Source: Miscanthus floridulus (lineage: Eukaryota; Streptophyta; Magnoliopsida; Poales; Poaceae). From it: a DNA stretch of 64,000 nucleotides. Below, piece by piece: positions 39,280-49,076 of this stretch (positions within the stretch are counted from its first letter, which is position 1; every line of letters begins with the position of its first letter). Where the stretch lies: positions 9,000,386 through 9,064,385 of the forward strand of contig NC_089593.1 in the NCBI RefSeq assembly GCF_019320115.1, read 5' to 3'. The position numbers and the translations under genes are program-made. Under the pieces are notes generated by a model. The model did no database searches and was not told where the DNA came from. It saw only the letters and a list, made by a program, of their open reading frames with translations.

Positions 39280-42200
39280 GTGATATTTTTGTATTTTGGT
39301 CCCTTTTGAAAACGTTTTTTACAAAAAGACCCCAGCCAAAACGTTTGCTGAAAATAGACCATTTTTAGGCGTCTTAGGACATGACGCCAAGGTATGAGGG
39401 TCGGCATCGACTGACATGACGCCGAGGTCTTGCCATGTCACGGACGACCCCGGTCGACGGCGACACGGTGGCGCATGAGGCCCAGTACGTCGGCGTCGGG
39501 TCATTCAACACCACAGGCCCAACCTCGGCGTGTAGTCACACCACGCCGAGCTAGCTGTACAATGAGATTCAAAACGCAATTCTACCCCAAAAACGTGATT
39601 GAACATAAATCTTTGTCCTTTCGTACCTCCTGATCTGTTTAGTTCTGGCACAAAATGTAGTAACAAGAGTTGTAGATCTATATGAGTACTACAACTTTTC
39701 TTAAAGGTTCAAAGTCTTATTTGGTCTGGTTGGAGAGATACAAGGCTCCAAAGTGGGGTACATAAAAACTGAAATCCTGAATTCAGTCATCCAGACTTAG
39801 CCAAATTTTGAGCTCCCCAAAACAGTCATAGATTCCAACTTTAGGGCTCGTTTTGACTTTCTTACAAGCTTATCTAGCTCTTGGTCCAAAAACAAAGTTT
39901 GTTCTACTCTACTCAAACTTTAACTTTTATTTAAGGTGCAACTCCATAAAAGCACTGTAAGCAATTGGTCAACACCGGTCAAAATAGCATCACGGTAAAG
40001 CTCAATTTAGAGTTTTTGACCGATTGAGGCATTTTCTTGACCTTTGCTCAACATGAATCCTTCATGACTTTTGTTGTAGAGTTCATCTAGAGTCATTTGG
40101 GCAAGGTTGCAAGGTTTGGTTGATGACACATGTTCTCATTCACTTAATAAGACCATTCCAACAAGGATATAACTTATCATTTCATGTGACTTTTTTATTC
40201 CAAACTTCATGAAACTTTTCCAGTGACTCTAAATTTCAGGTGACTTAATAAGACCATTCCAACAAGGATATGACACATGTTCTCTCATGGGTTTAGTTTT
40301 AGCAAATGTCGAGCAGAGGTTGCTCGAGTGGAAAGGGTTTCGGCGGAGGGAGAGGAAAGGGGGTGAGGAAGGGACCTCCGATTGTGTGGGAGGGTTCTCT
40401 GGGTCCTAATTCTTTTGAAGAACCAATAGATGAATTTCCTTTGGAGAGGAAGAGTGACTTCACCCGTGAGAGACCTTTTAGATCATACGACAAGCGCATT
40501 GAAGATTGGCCAAAATGCCACCACGGTTTGGATTGTGTTGTGCAGATGTACGACGACTGTGACGGTGGAGGCCGTCGTTTCTTCAGATGCCCGCGAGGAT
40601 TTGTATTTCCTTTGAACTCTCTCCTTTTTTAGATTTGCATTTGGTTTATAGTAGTACTTATTGATAGATGGGTTTTCAGGATTCAAGCTGTCCAGATAAC
40701 TGTGGCTTCACTAGATGGGTCGACCCTGCTCCTATATATCCCCATCAACAATACATCATATATCTATAGGGACGCATCTTTGACCTAGAGTATGGCACTA
40801 GAAGTGGTAACAGGGACACGTCGGACGATGACAACAGCAATGATGTAGAGGAGGCACTATGCAATAATCCGAACTACCAGTGCCCGTACCATAAGAAGCA
40901 CGGGCCTCCTTCTCCATCGCCACCGTTGCCATCAACTGGAGGATACTATGGGGAAGGCGCAACTCAGTTCAATATGTGGGAGCATTATTAGGACCAACCT
41001 TTGTTAGTCAATCCGAATGTGGAATGCTTGTATGAGCTGTTCTTTTCAATCTCCTAAGGCATGCTAGGTTTAGTTTGCAACATGCCATTGTTAGTTTTCA
41101 TGTGAGTGTGTAATCGTAGTACCTTTGCAACGTCTGTATCACTTGTTTCTTTCAATCCCCTAAGGCATGCTAGGTTTAGTTTGCGACATGCCATTGTTAG
41201 TTTTGATGTGAGTGTAATCATTGTGCATTCGCTATTTCATAAATTGCAGTTTACCTATCTCTAAGTTTCATATACTATGGTTGATTTCCAAACTGAAAAA
41301 AAGATTTGACTCTCTCTAAAAATAGGGGATTGAAATCGAACCAATCTTCGGTTTTTCCTACAGGAACAAACATAAATATAGCATGTCTACTCTTATTAGT
41401 ATAACTCGTGTTAGTAGAAGAGGAATCGTTGAGAAAGATTTTTCATTTAAATCATGTAAATAGGATTTCAACCTATACCAAAGGTTTAGTTTAATACTTT
41501 ATTATTTCTTTTTTATGATTTATAGGCTCAGCGTCAAGTCGAACGACGCCGAGATAGAAGACCATGGCGTTGATTCGGCCCACGCCAACCCTAGGGTTTG
41601 GATTCCCACAGCCCACGCCAGGTTTGGGCCGAACCTCGGCGCTGAGTCGACCCACGCCGAGATTAACGGCTCGGCGTCAAATTACGGAACGCCGAGCTTG
41701 GGCACCTCGTCGCTTTGAGGCAAAGGATTCCAGTATGTACCAGGGGTCGGCGTCAATTGACTAAACATCGAGGTGCCCACCCTCGGCGTGTGTTCAATTA
41801 ACGCCAATAGCCTGGGTTCACCAAAACAATGAACTGAGCGTATAATACACAGAATACATGAGCATACAGAATTTCACATAATAAATGACCACACCGACAT
41901 ACACATTCATTCAACATCCATACATACATAAGGTCCAACACATTCAACATCCTTACATAGTCCATACATATGCTTCATCAATCATCCAACATAGTCCAAA
42001 CATAGTACAAGGTCCATACATAGTGCATTACATAAGGTCCAATGCATACATAGTCCATGCACAAAAGAAGCATATGAAGTCTTTGAATCTTTTAGCTCGC
42101 TCCTTGTCTAATGCTCCATCATTTTCTCCTTGTCTCTCTTTTTTCCTACAGTAGTGCATTTTCACAACTTTTAGCAGATATTAAGCTAAGTTAGAAACCA

Positions 42201-43105
42201 TTAATGAGAGTACCTTCACATAGCTATTTGATGATTGCTAAAATCTGAGCCAAGTATCATGATTACCATATGAAAAGTCACTGGAAAAGTTTCATAAAGT
42301 TTGGAATCAAAAAGTCACCTGAAATGATAAATTATATCCTTGTTGGAATGGTCTTATTAAGTGAATGAGAACATGTGTCATCAACCAAACCTTGCAACCT
42401 TGCCCAAATGACTCTAGATGAACTCTACAACAAAAGTCATGAAGGATTCATGTTGAGCAAAGGTCAAGAAAATGCCTCAATCGGTCAAAAACTCTAAATT
42501 GAGCTTTACCGTGATGCTATTTTGATCGGTGTTGACCAATTGCTTACACTGCTTTTATGGAGTTACACCTTAAATAAAAGTTGAAGTTTGAGTGGAGTAG
42601 AACAAACTTTGTTTTTGGACCAAGAGCTAAATAAGCTTGTAAGAAAGTCAAAATGAGCTCTAAAGTTGGAATCCATGACTGCTTTGGAGAGCTCAAAATT
42701 TGGCTAAGTCTGGATGACTGAATTCAGGATTTCAGTTTTCATGTACCCCACTTTGGAGCCTTGTATCTCTCCAACCAGACCAAATAAGACTTTGAACGTT
42801 TAAGAAAAGTTGTAGTACTCATATAGATTTACAACTCTTGTTACTACATTTTGTGCCAGAACTAAACAGATCAGGAGGTACGAAAGGACAAAGATTTATG
42901 TTCAGTCGCATTTTTGGGGTAGAATTGCGTTTTGAATCTCATTGTATAGCTAGCTCGGCGTGGTCGGCGTGGTGTGACTACACGCCGAGGTTGGGCCTGT
43001 GGCGTTGAATGACCCGACGCCGACGTACTGAGCCCCATGCGCCACCGTGTCGCCGTCGACCGGGGTCGTCCGTGACGTGGCAAGACCAAAATACAAAAAT
43101 ATCAC
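39280..43105. mobile_element. Complete Mutator-like element with long TIRs (3826 bp)
   Basis: Ends GTGATATTTTTGTATTTTGG on both strands, flanked by a perfect 9-bp duplication ACTGTACGT (39271-39279 and 43106-43114). The neighbouring array unit has the empty site 'gaactatacgtggtgttgtc' (about 37627). The TIRs are long: left 39280-40229, right 42276-43105. The left arm holds ~124 bases missing on the right, bounded by GGTC on both sides. Blocks with 'gacgccgag' and 'ctcggcgt' occur at both ends and at 41520-41800. Inside, plus-strand remains of a GRF zinc-finger gene (40306-40991) are the only gene; no MULE transposase is seen. Positions 41880-42060 are 'acatagtccatacata' low-complexity repeats. 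Confidence 0.9.
40306..40991 (+). pseudogene. GRF-type zinc-finger protein gene in the MULE, broken by a nonsense codon
   Basis: Exon 1 40306-40602 starts MSSRGCSSGKGFGGG and ends RRFFRCPRGF; a GT-AG intron 40603-40679 is followed by exon 2 from 40680, reading DSSCPDNCGFTRWVDPAPIY, then PHQQYIIYL and TAG at 40767-40769. The same frame continues open after the TAG (GRIFDLE..., acidic DTSDDDNSNDVEEA, CPYHKKHGPP, Pro-rich, ...MWEHY) to a second stop at 40989-40991, so a CAG-to-TAG change is the likely break. The zinc site is C-x-H...C...C in PKCHHGLDC...FFRCPRG...CGF. GRF fingers bind nucleic acid; such short GRF proteins in grasses often travel with transposons. Its role in this element is unknown. 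Confidence 0.8.
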
Positions 43106-43317
43106 ACTGTACGTGGTGTTGTCGGGCCAGTAGTACGTTTTACAACCGAGTCCATCTGCCCACCAGTGGTCAGCATCAGCCACAGCAGATCCGGCCGGCT
43201 CAAATATATAACGCACAAAAAAAACACTTTTCCGCCCTTTTGGGCGCCCAGCTGTCAGCAATGCGCCCAGTCGGCCCTCGGCCCCCGCGGCCGCGCAAAC
43301 CGAGGAATCAACACTCA

Positions 43318-43632
43318 GGCAGTTTTTTTTCTTTTGCAAACGTCTCTTTCCATCTCTCATCGCAAACCACCGAATCAACACTTTTTTCTTTTGCAAACCA
43401 ACGAATCAACACTCGGACCATCAAACAAGTTTTTTTCTTTTGCAAACCAACGAATCAACACTCAGACCATCAAACAAGTCTTTTTCTTTTTGCAAACGTC
43501 TCTTTCCATCTCTCATCGCAAACCAAAAAATCAACACTCAGACGTTTTTTTCTTTTGCAAACCAACGAATCAACACTCAGACCATCAAACAAGTCTTTTT
43601 CTTTTTGCAAACGTCTCTTTCCATCTCTCATC
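43318..43632 (+). repeat. Interspersed tandem repeats just upstream of a TATA box
   Basis: Two modules alternate: 'gcaaaccaacgaatcaacac' followed by 'tcagaccatcaaacaag' and a T/C tract (about 43396, 43442, 43557), and 'gcaaacgtctctttccatct' with 'ctcatc' (about 43336, 43491, 43606). The array stops ~10 bases before the TATA box at 43640. This could be a promoter repeat or an amplified fragment of the retained flank. The long frames here are shadows of the repeat. Confidence 0.8.
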
Positions 43633-43639
43633 TCTGGCT

Positions 43640-43647
43640 ATATATAC
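43640..43647 (+). promoter_or_regulatory. TATA box of the plus-strand gene
   Basis: 'ggctatatatacccctg' is a strong plant-type TATA box. A transcription start ~30 bases downstream, near 43675, would lead into a CT-rich leader (43720-43740, 'agctctctctctctcttcaa'). No competing box is nearby. Confidence 0.6.
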
Positions 43648-44294
43648 CCCTGTTGACTCTCTCACTAATAAGTAGCCATCCAAGGACCAAGGGGCACACC
43701 ACAGGGATTAGCCTCAGCCTCAGCTCTCTCTCTCTCTTCAAGAACTCGAGGTCTAATTGTCCCAGTACGTCTCGTTCCCTTATGCTAATTTTGTCTTGTG
43801 CTCTAGCAAATCAAGCTCATCATCAGCTCGATCGATCGTGTTCTTATTGGCACAGCTAGCACGCGTCCATACCTCACCCTCACTGCATATCCATGATCCC
43901 ATCTCGTGCTTTGTCCCGCCCCGTTTTAATTTCCGTGCAAGATCGTAGACCGATCCCCTCGCCTCCTGTTCCCCCCACACCTCGTTTCCCCACTGTAGCT
44001 CGTATAGGACCGAGCAAGCATGTCTGCCCACTGTACTTTCTCGCTCCCACTGCCGATCGTTGATTTCTTCACTGTTGCATGCATTAATGGTCCTCATCCT
44101 CATCAGCCAGAAATTACAGAGTTTGCCTCTAATTTTCTCTTTACCAATTGCTCAATTAATGGTCGTCTGTTAAGGAATTTGTGAGGAATTTGGAATATGA
44201 TAGGAGTATGGATTTTCTTCGAGAATGAGCACAGCCGGAATTCTTTGAAACTATACTGGATTATCGGATTTTCTTCGAGAATGTGCGAATTATT

Positions 44295-44366
44295 GGAGTT
44301 CTTGTGAAACAATGGATCAGTTATTTACTTGGAGTTCTTTTGAAACAATGGATCAGTTATTTACTT
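44295..44366 (+). repeat. 36-bp tandem duplication with a mirrored flank motif
   Basis: 'ttggagttcttgtgaaacaa' followed by 'tggatcagttatttac' occurs twice in a row (44295-44330, 44331-44366). The duplication keeps frame in an ORF beginning at 44312 (MDQLFTWSSFET, then MDQLFTFET). 'ggattttcttcgagaatg' also occurs twice just before (44211, 44269). The ORF might be an early exon of the gene at 44661, but its phase does not fit directly. Confidence 0.6.
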
Positions 44367-44660
44367 TTGAGACCCGTGGAATTTTGGACTTCGTTTTGAA
44401 ACAAGTTTATTACTACAATAGAAAATGTAAGTATAGTTTATGTAACTATGACAAGTTTATCACATCCTTGTGCTTTAATTATTTACTGGATATTGATAAA
44501 AAAACACTGTAATTAATTGCATATTAGTTTATCCATGCATGCTCATTGCATATAATTAACATCTTGTGTTTTTTTAGATAATGTTACATCTTGTGTTTAA
44601 TGTTTACTGCATCTTAATTTACAGATGCTCTGCATTCACACACCTATACTATTATTGTAG

Positions 44661-45958
44661 GCCGATTCTTTTTGTGGATGGACGTGTTGAAGCTTATGAT
44701 GGTGAAAATGAAGAATTGGATATGTTAGAGACGTAAGTAACACTTAATCTTACATGGGTAGAGCATTCCATCTTACATGGGTACAGCATTCCAATGGGCA
44801 GAGCATGTAACTTATGTCTGCTTATGTACAGGTTGGCATCAGTACTGCAAGAGCCACCTTCTATGGACAGTGTTCTTCAAGACGAGCTTACTATTGGAGC
44901 GTGAGCATTCTTCTTTTTTAGCGTTTATAAGATGGAGTGATTATATTGTTTTAAAATTCAGTTTGCTAATAAAGCAGTGTGAGTGGTTGATAAATGAATT
45001 GATTTGATATATTCTAGTTTCGTTGCTGCAGAGAGATAGTGCAGGTGGAGCAATATGACAATCAGCTCGGACCCAATGATTTGCAAGCCTGCCTTCGCCA
45101 AGGAGAATGGAACCGTGCACTTGATATCTTGACTCACATGGTGCGAAACGGAGCTGCTGCTGGTAATGCCGTGAATGCTGAGGCAAACCCGCTGGATATC
45201 AGGAGGACACACCCCGAGCTTGTGTTGTTGCTGCGGGGGCAAGCATTATTTGATCTGAGCAAAATGGGTGATGCCATCCGAGCTGCTGCTTACCACCGCA
45301 ACTATATCTGTGCTGATTATCCTGATGATTCCAGTACCGGCATCGAGTCCGTGGACAAGCTGTTGGCTGAAATACATGCGATGGTTCAGAGTGAGGCGCT
45401 GCCGAGGTACATACTGAAACTAATTACACTTTGAATGCATAATTGATTTACAAGCTCATTGTTCAAGGGACACACTAGGGGGTGATCTAATTGCTAGGGG
45501 TGATCTAATTGTTTGCTTCTCATAGTAGAAAATGTCTCTTCAATGACAAGAATAAAACACGCCGGTCTGTTAATGACTACTTGAAGATCTACTTTCCTAC
45601 ATTCCGGTAAGACTTAGTCACAAATGCATCAGCAATTTTGTTTAGTTGAACTGTGTGATAGCTATATCTATCGGACGCATGCAGGGATGTGCAGATAGAA
45701 GATGGAGTCGTACCCATAGGGCTGTTCGGCGAGAGGCGGGGTAACGAGGTGCGCTGCATAGCCTGCCATGATTTCAAGAAGAAGAAATACGGCGAGAAAA
45801 AGCTCTACTATCATCAGCTACATGACCCTGAAGGTAGACAGGCGCGGTGTCCTGCTTCCACTGAGTACATACGAACAAAGATTCGTGATGTTCTCCCAAG
45901 AAAAGAGGCAGCAACAACAGAGCATCCTCCTCTTCAGGATGGCGCACAGGGACCATGA
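44661..45958 (+). CDS. Multi-exon gene of unknown function (5' end unresolved)
   Basis: Five exons, 44661-44732, 44832-44900, 45032-45406, 45526-45606 and 45685-45958, join in phase through GT-AG introns with no stop before 45956-45958. The first starts PILFVDGRVEAYDGENEELD; exon 3 reads EIVQVEQYDNQLGPNDLQAC, then an alpha-helical, TPR-like part (HPELVLLLRGQALFDLSKMG, DAIRAAAYHRNY); exon 4 gives KNKTRRSVNDYLKIYFPTFR; exon 5 has a possible zinc site, CIACHDFKKKKYGEKK...YYHQLHDPEG...ARC. I do not recognise the family. Exon 4 has a tandem acceptor TAGTAG, so LPSRKC or LPRKC are both possible. The start codon was not located: the ORF at 44312 ends in the wrong phase for direct splicing, so at least one upstream exon or a 5' UTR intron is missing from the model. 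The TATA box at 43640 is the likely promoter. Confidence 0.7.
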
Positions 45959-46572
45959 ATTTCTACATCTTGATGATGAACACGGTGAACATTATGAGTG
46001 GAGTGCTGTACGCCTAATCTAGCTGCCTCTGTACGCGATGGTATATTACTCGATCGGATCAGTTGTATGGATCAGAGTCTTTAGTTGTTCCTTAACTAGT
46101 TGCCTCTGTACGCGATGGTATATTACTCGATCGGATCGGTTGTATGGATCAGTCTTTCGTTGTTCCTTAACTGTGTATGGATAGGTGATGGTGTTGGCGT
46201 CCGTTTCGTTTTTTTGCCATCCACGTACATCACTTTCCTTTCTAAATACTTATATTTTTTATTTTTTCATAAATATAAATATCATAATAAATGATAAATA
46301 TAATAATTATGGATCTTTGAACCTTGAGTCATTTCTTAAGAAATATAGGTTTTCACCATCAAGTTTTTGCCGTAACTTTGATTAGAAACAAAAATCTATT
46401 TTATTATGACTTGGTTCGGTCCCACTAATCAAATTAAACGGAAGCTGAAATCTTGAGCAATTTGTTGTGTGTAGTCCATTATCTATATCTATCGATAGTT
46501 AATATTAAAGAGACAAATTTTCGTCTGGCCTCCACATTCATCTCGAACCATCCTGAATTCAAAATCAACTAC
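45959..46572. other. 3' flank of the unknown gene, with a duplicated ~70-bp stretch
   Basis: 'agctgcctctgtacgcgatg', 'gtatattactcgatcggatc' and 'gttgtatggatcagtcttt' recur, at about 46018-46090 and 46100-46165, a direct tandem duplication in the probable 3' UTR. Beyond 46170 the sequence is AT-rich without a gene. Confidence 0.6.
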
Positions 46573-46577
46573 ATTTC

Positions 46578-47426
46578 TGTGAGACCCCGCTAATGAGCCA
46601 AGCTGGGCCGGTCGTGGGCTGGGCCGAATGGCGATACTGTAGCGCAGGGTGATGTGAGGCAGTGCAGAGCTGCGGTATTTAGTACACACCGGAAGTTGAA
46701 AGGAAAACGAACCGACTTAAATAGCCAGGCCAAGGACGCGTAGTAATCTTCGGTTAACCGTTTTACGCGAAGCGAGGACGAAAGAGTAAGAGTCACGTAG
46801 GTGGGGCCCACCCCTTGGTAGAGTGGGCCTTTGCCGTGTGCCGTGTCTGGGACGTTACAAATGGTAATCAGAGCCAACTCTCGCGGTTTCACAAATATAT
46901 GGCATGGCTCCTGTGAGAGCATGGCACTTGGGTCGAGGAGCTAGGAATATATACGTGGGCCAAGAGAGAGAGTCGAGCGGTTTCACGGACATATGGCTCG
47001 GGAGCCCAAACATATCGCGTTTGGCACTTGGGCTGGGGAGCTGGGAATATGGACGTGGGCCAATAGAGTCAATCTTGAACGTTTGTCTCGGTTGAGTAGG
47101 TTGGTTCGATCTTCGACGAGGACATCGAGTCCTTAAGGGTGGGTGTATGTGAGACCCTGCTAATAGGCCAACTTGGGCTGGGCCGAATGGCGATAAGGTG
47201 ATGGTTACTATAGCACGCGAAACACTATAACTGCGGTATTTAGTACCACACCGGAAGTTGAAAGGAAAACGAAACAACTTAAATAGCCAGGCCAAGGACA
47301 CGTAGTAACATTCGGTTAACCGTTTTACGCGAAGTGAGGACGAAAGTGTAAACGGGTTGCTATGTAGGTGGGGTCCACCCCTCGGTATAGTGGGCCTTTG
47401 CCGTGTGCCGGGCCTGGGGCGTTACA
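46578..47426 (+). mobile_element. Complete TRIM (miniature LTR retrotransposon), 849 bp
   Basis: 5' LTR 46578-46859 and 3' LTR 47148-47426, both beginning TGTGAGACCC and ending ACGTTACA/GCGTTACA, about 280 bp each. Flanked by a perfect 5-bp duplication ATTTC (46573-46577, 47427-47431). Two bases after the 5' LTR lies TGGTAATCAGAGCC (46862), the usual initiator tRNA-Met primer site with one extra base. A purine-rich tract 'aagggtgggtgta' precedes the 3' LTR. There is no coding capacity, so proteins must come from another element. Both LTRs have the same 'ggttaaccgttttacgcgaa' block but differ at many positions, so the copy is old. Confidence 0.92.
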
Positions 47427-47431
47427 ATTTC

Positions 47432-49076
47432 CTTCGCTCCCCCAAATCTATTCCGAGGATTTTCCAAATCGGCAAGCAAGGTGCAAGGGACCAAACCGAG
47501 GCTGAATCAAAACCAACTTATAAAGTCAAATCAATAAACTTGTTGATTCTTTTGCCGACGATCAGAATAATCACAAAAAAATCAACAAAATTTGATTCCT
47601 TCTCCATCCATACACAAATCGATCGAAGAGGAAATCAGAGAAATAATTGAATCAAGGAAATCAGAGAAAGAATCGACGAGGACATTAGATGGGGTCGCGC
47701 CTCCAGGCCGCCCGGGGCGTCCGTGCAGTTGCCTCCGCGGCGCCGGCCAGGGTGCTTGCACCGTCGACTCCCCACGCACGCACGGCTAGGTGCGCCCACG
47801 CCGCCGGCTAGGTCTGAGGCGCCGCGCCGTTGTTGGGATGTCCTCCAGAGTGCATGTCGCCGTGGTGGAGGTTGCGGATGAAGGACATCGTCGCCGGGGT
47901 GTGTATTAGGGTGTCGTCGCTGCCGTCACAAGGATCTGGGCACTGCTGCCGCAGCCGCCGTCGTGCGGATCAGGGCACAACCATCGCGAGTTGGTCACAG
48001 CGGCGCTGAAGCCGCCACCGTTGGGGAAGACCACGACTTGCCCGCACACGCCGTCTCCAGGTTGCCGGTGGGGAGCCGCTCGACGGCACCGCGTGCAGGT
48101 GGGGTAGTTAGCCAGGCGAGGCAATGCATTAGGTCTTGAGTTTGAGTCGCACGAATCACAAATTATTTTGTTAGCCTCACACAAGCCTTTTGGTCTAAGT
48201 ATGGCCTTTTAGTCTTGATTCCCGGTCCTGGTTGGAAAACAGGACTAAATTCCTTTACCAATCGGGACTATAGCTATTTGTATGCTAGTGTATATGATGT
48301 TGTCGTATTATTGTCAACATTAGCTTATTATATTATGGATATCATGGTTATCCTAAAAATATATTATTTTAGATTTTATATAGAAAAAGTAAAATATAAA
48401 TAGATATGTATCATTCATGTCCTCGTATTTTTTATAAAAGTTTAATTGTTTTCTCCGGTTACAACCCACAGGCATGTTTTGCTAGTATATATAGAAAAAA
48501 GAACAGCATAACTTGAACACATATCCATTTGCTACGCAAGATTTTCTAGAAGAATACACTTGAACACATATCCATTTGCTATGCAAGATTTTCTAAAAGA
48601 ATACACTCGAACACAGTATGTCTTACTCAGCACACCCTTCAGCAGTATGTGGCCTCTGTTGTACCCTTTCTTAAATTGTTACAAAGCTTGCTCAGAACAT
48701 CTACAACTTCCGGGAGAAGGTGTATATCATGCCTTAGTGTTTAATACCAGAACAAGACCATAGATGACAGAATTAACTTATAATCATAGGTCAAGATACA
48801 GACATCCCACAAAAACGCAGTAGAACATTAGGCTATTTCAGGGGTCGACCGTCGACATGCACATGGATACTTCTCTGTATAGACTATATAGTAGTGCCAC
48901 TAGTCATCTACTGCGATAATAGTTTACAAATTGCGTTACATCAAGTTCAATTCGCCACCATCCGCCACCACCGTCGTGCAGTAGGTTCGTAAGTCCAGTT
49001 CTCCCAAGCCAAGCACACACGCCTCTTATACAGAGCTCAGAGCTGTTGCCGGCTTGCGGCCAGAGGCACCTGACAC
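47432..49076. other. Intergenic; GC-rich patch, small tandem repeat, no gene
   Basis: 47680-48110 is GC-rich with frames on both strands but no domain. 48190-48260 ('cccggtcctggttgg', 'accaatcgggactat') resembles the end of a grass DNA transposon. A 50-bp unit, 'acttgaacacatatccattt' then 'gctacgcaagattttctaga', is tandemly duplicated at about 48510-48608. Confidence 0.4.

Noticed and set aside
43009..43859. 215-, 169- and 139-codon plus frames with repeated Asn-Gln-His-Ser
   Set aside because: They are translations of the promoter-proximal tandem repeat and the MULE terminus, in three registers of the same DNA.
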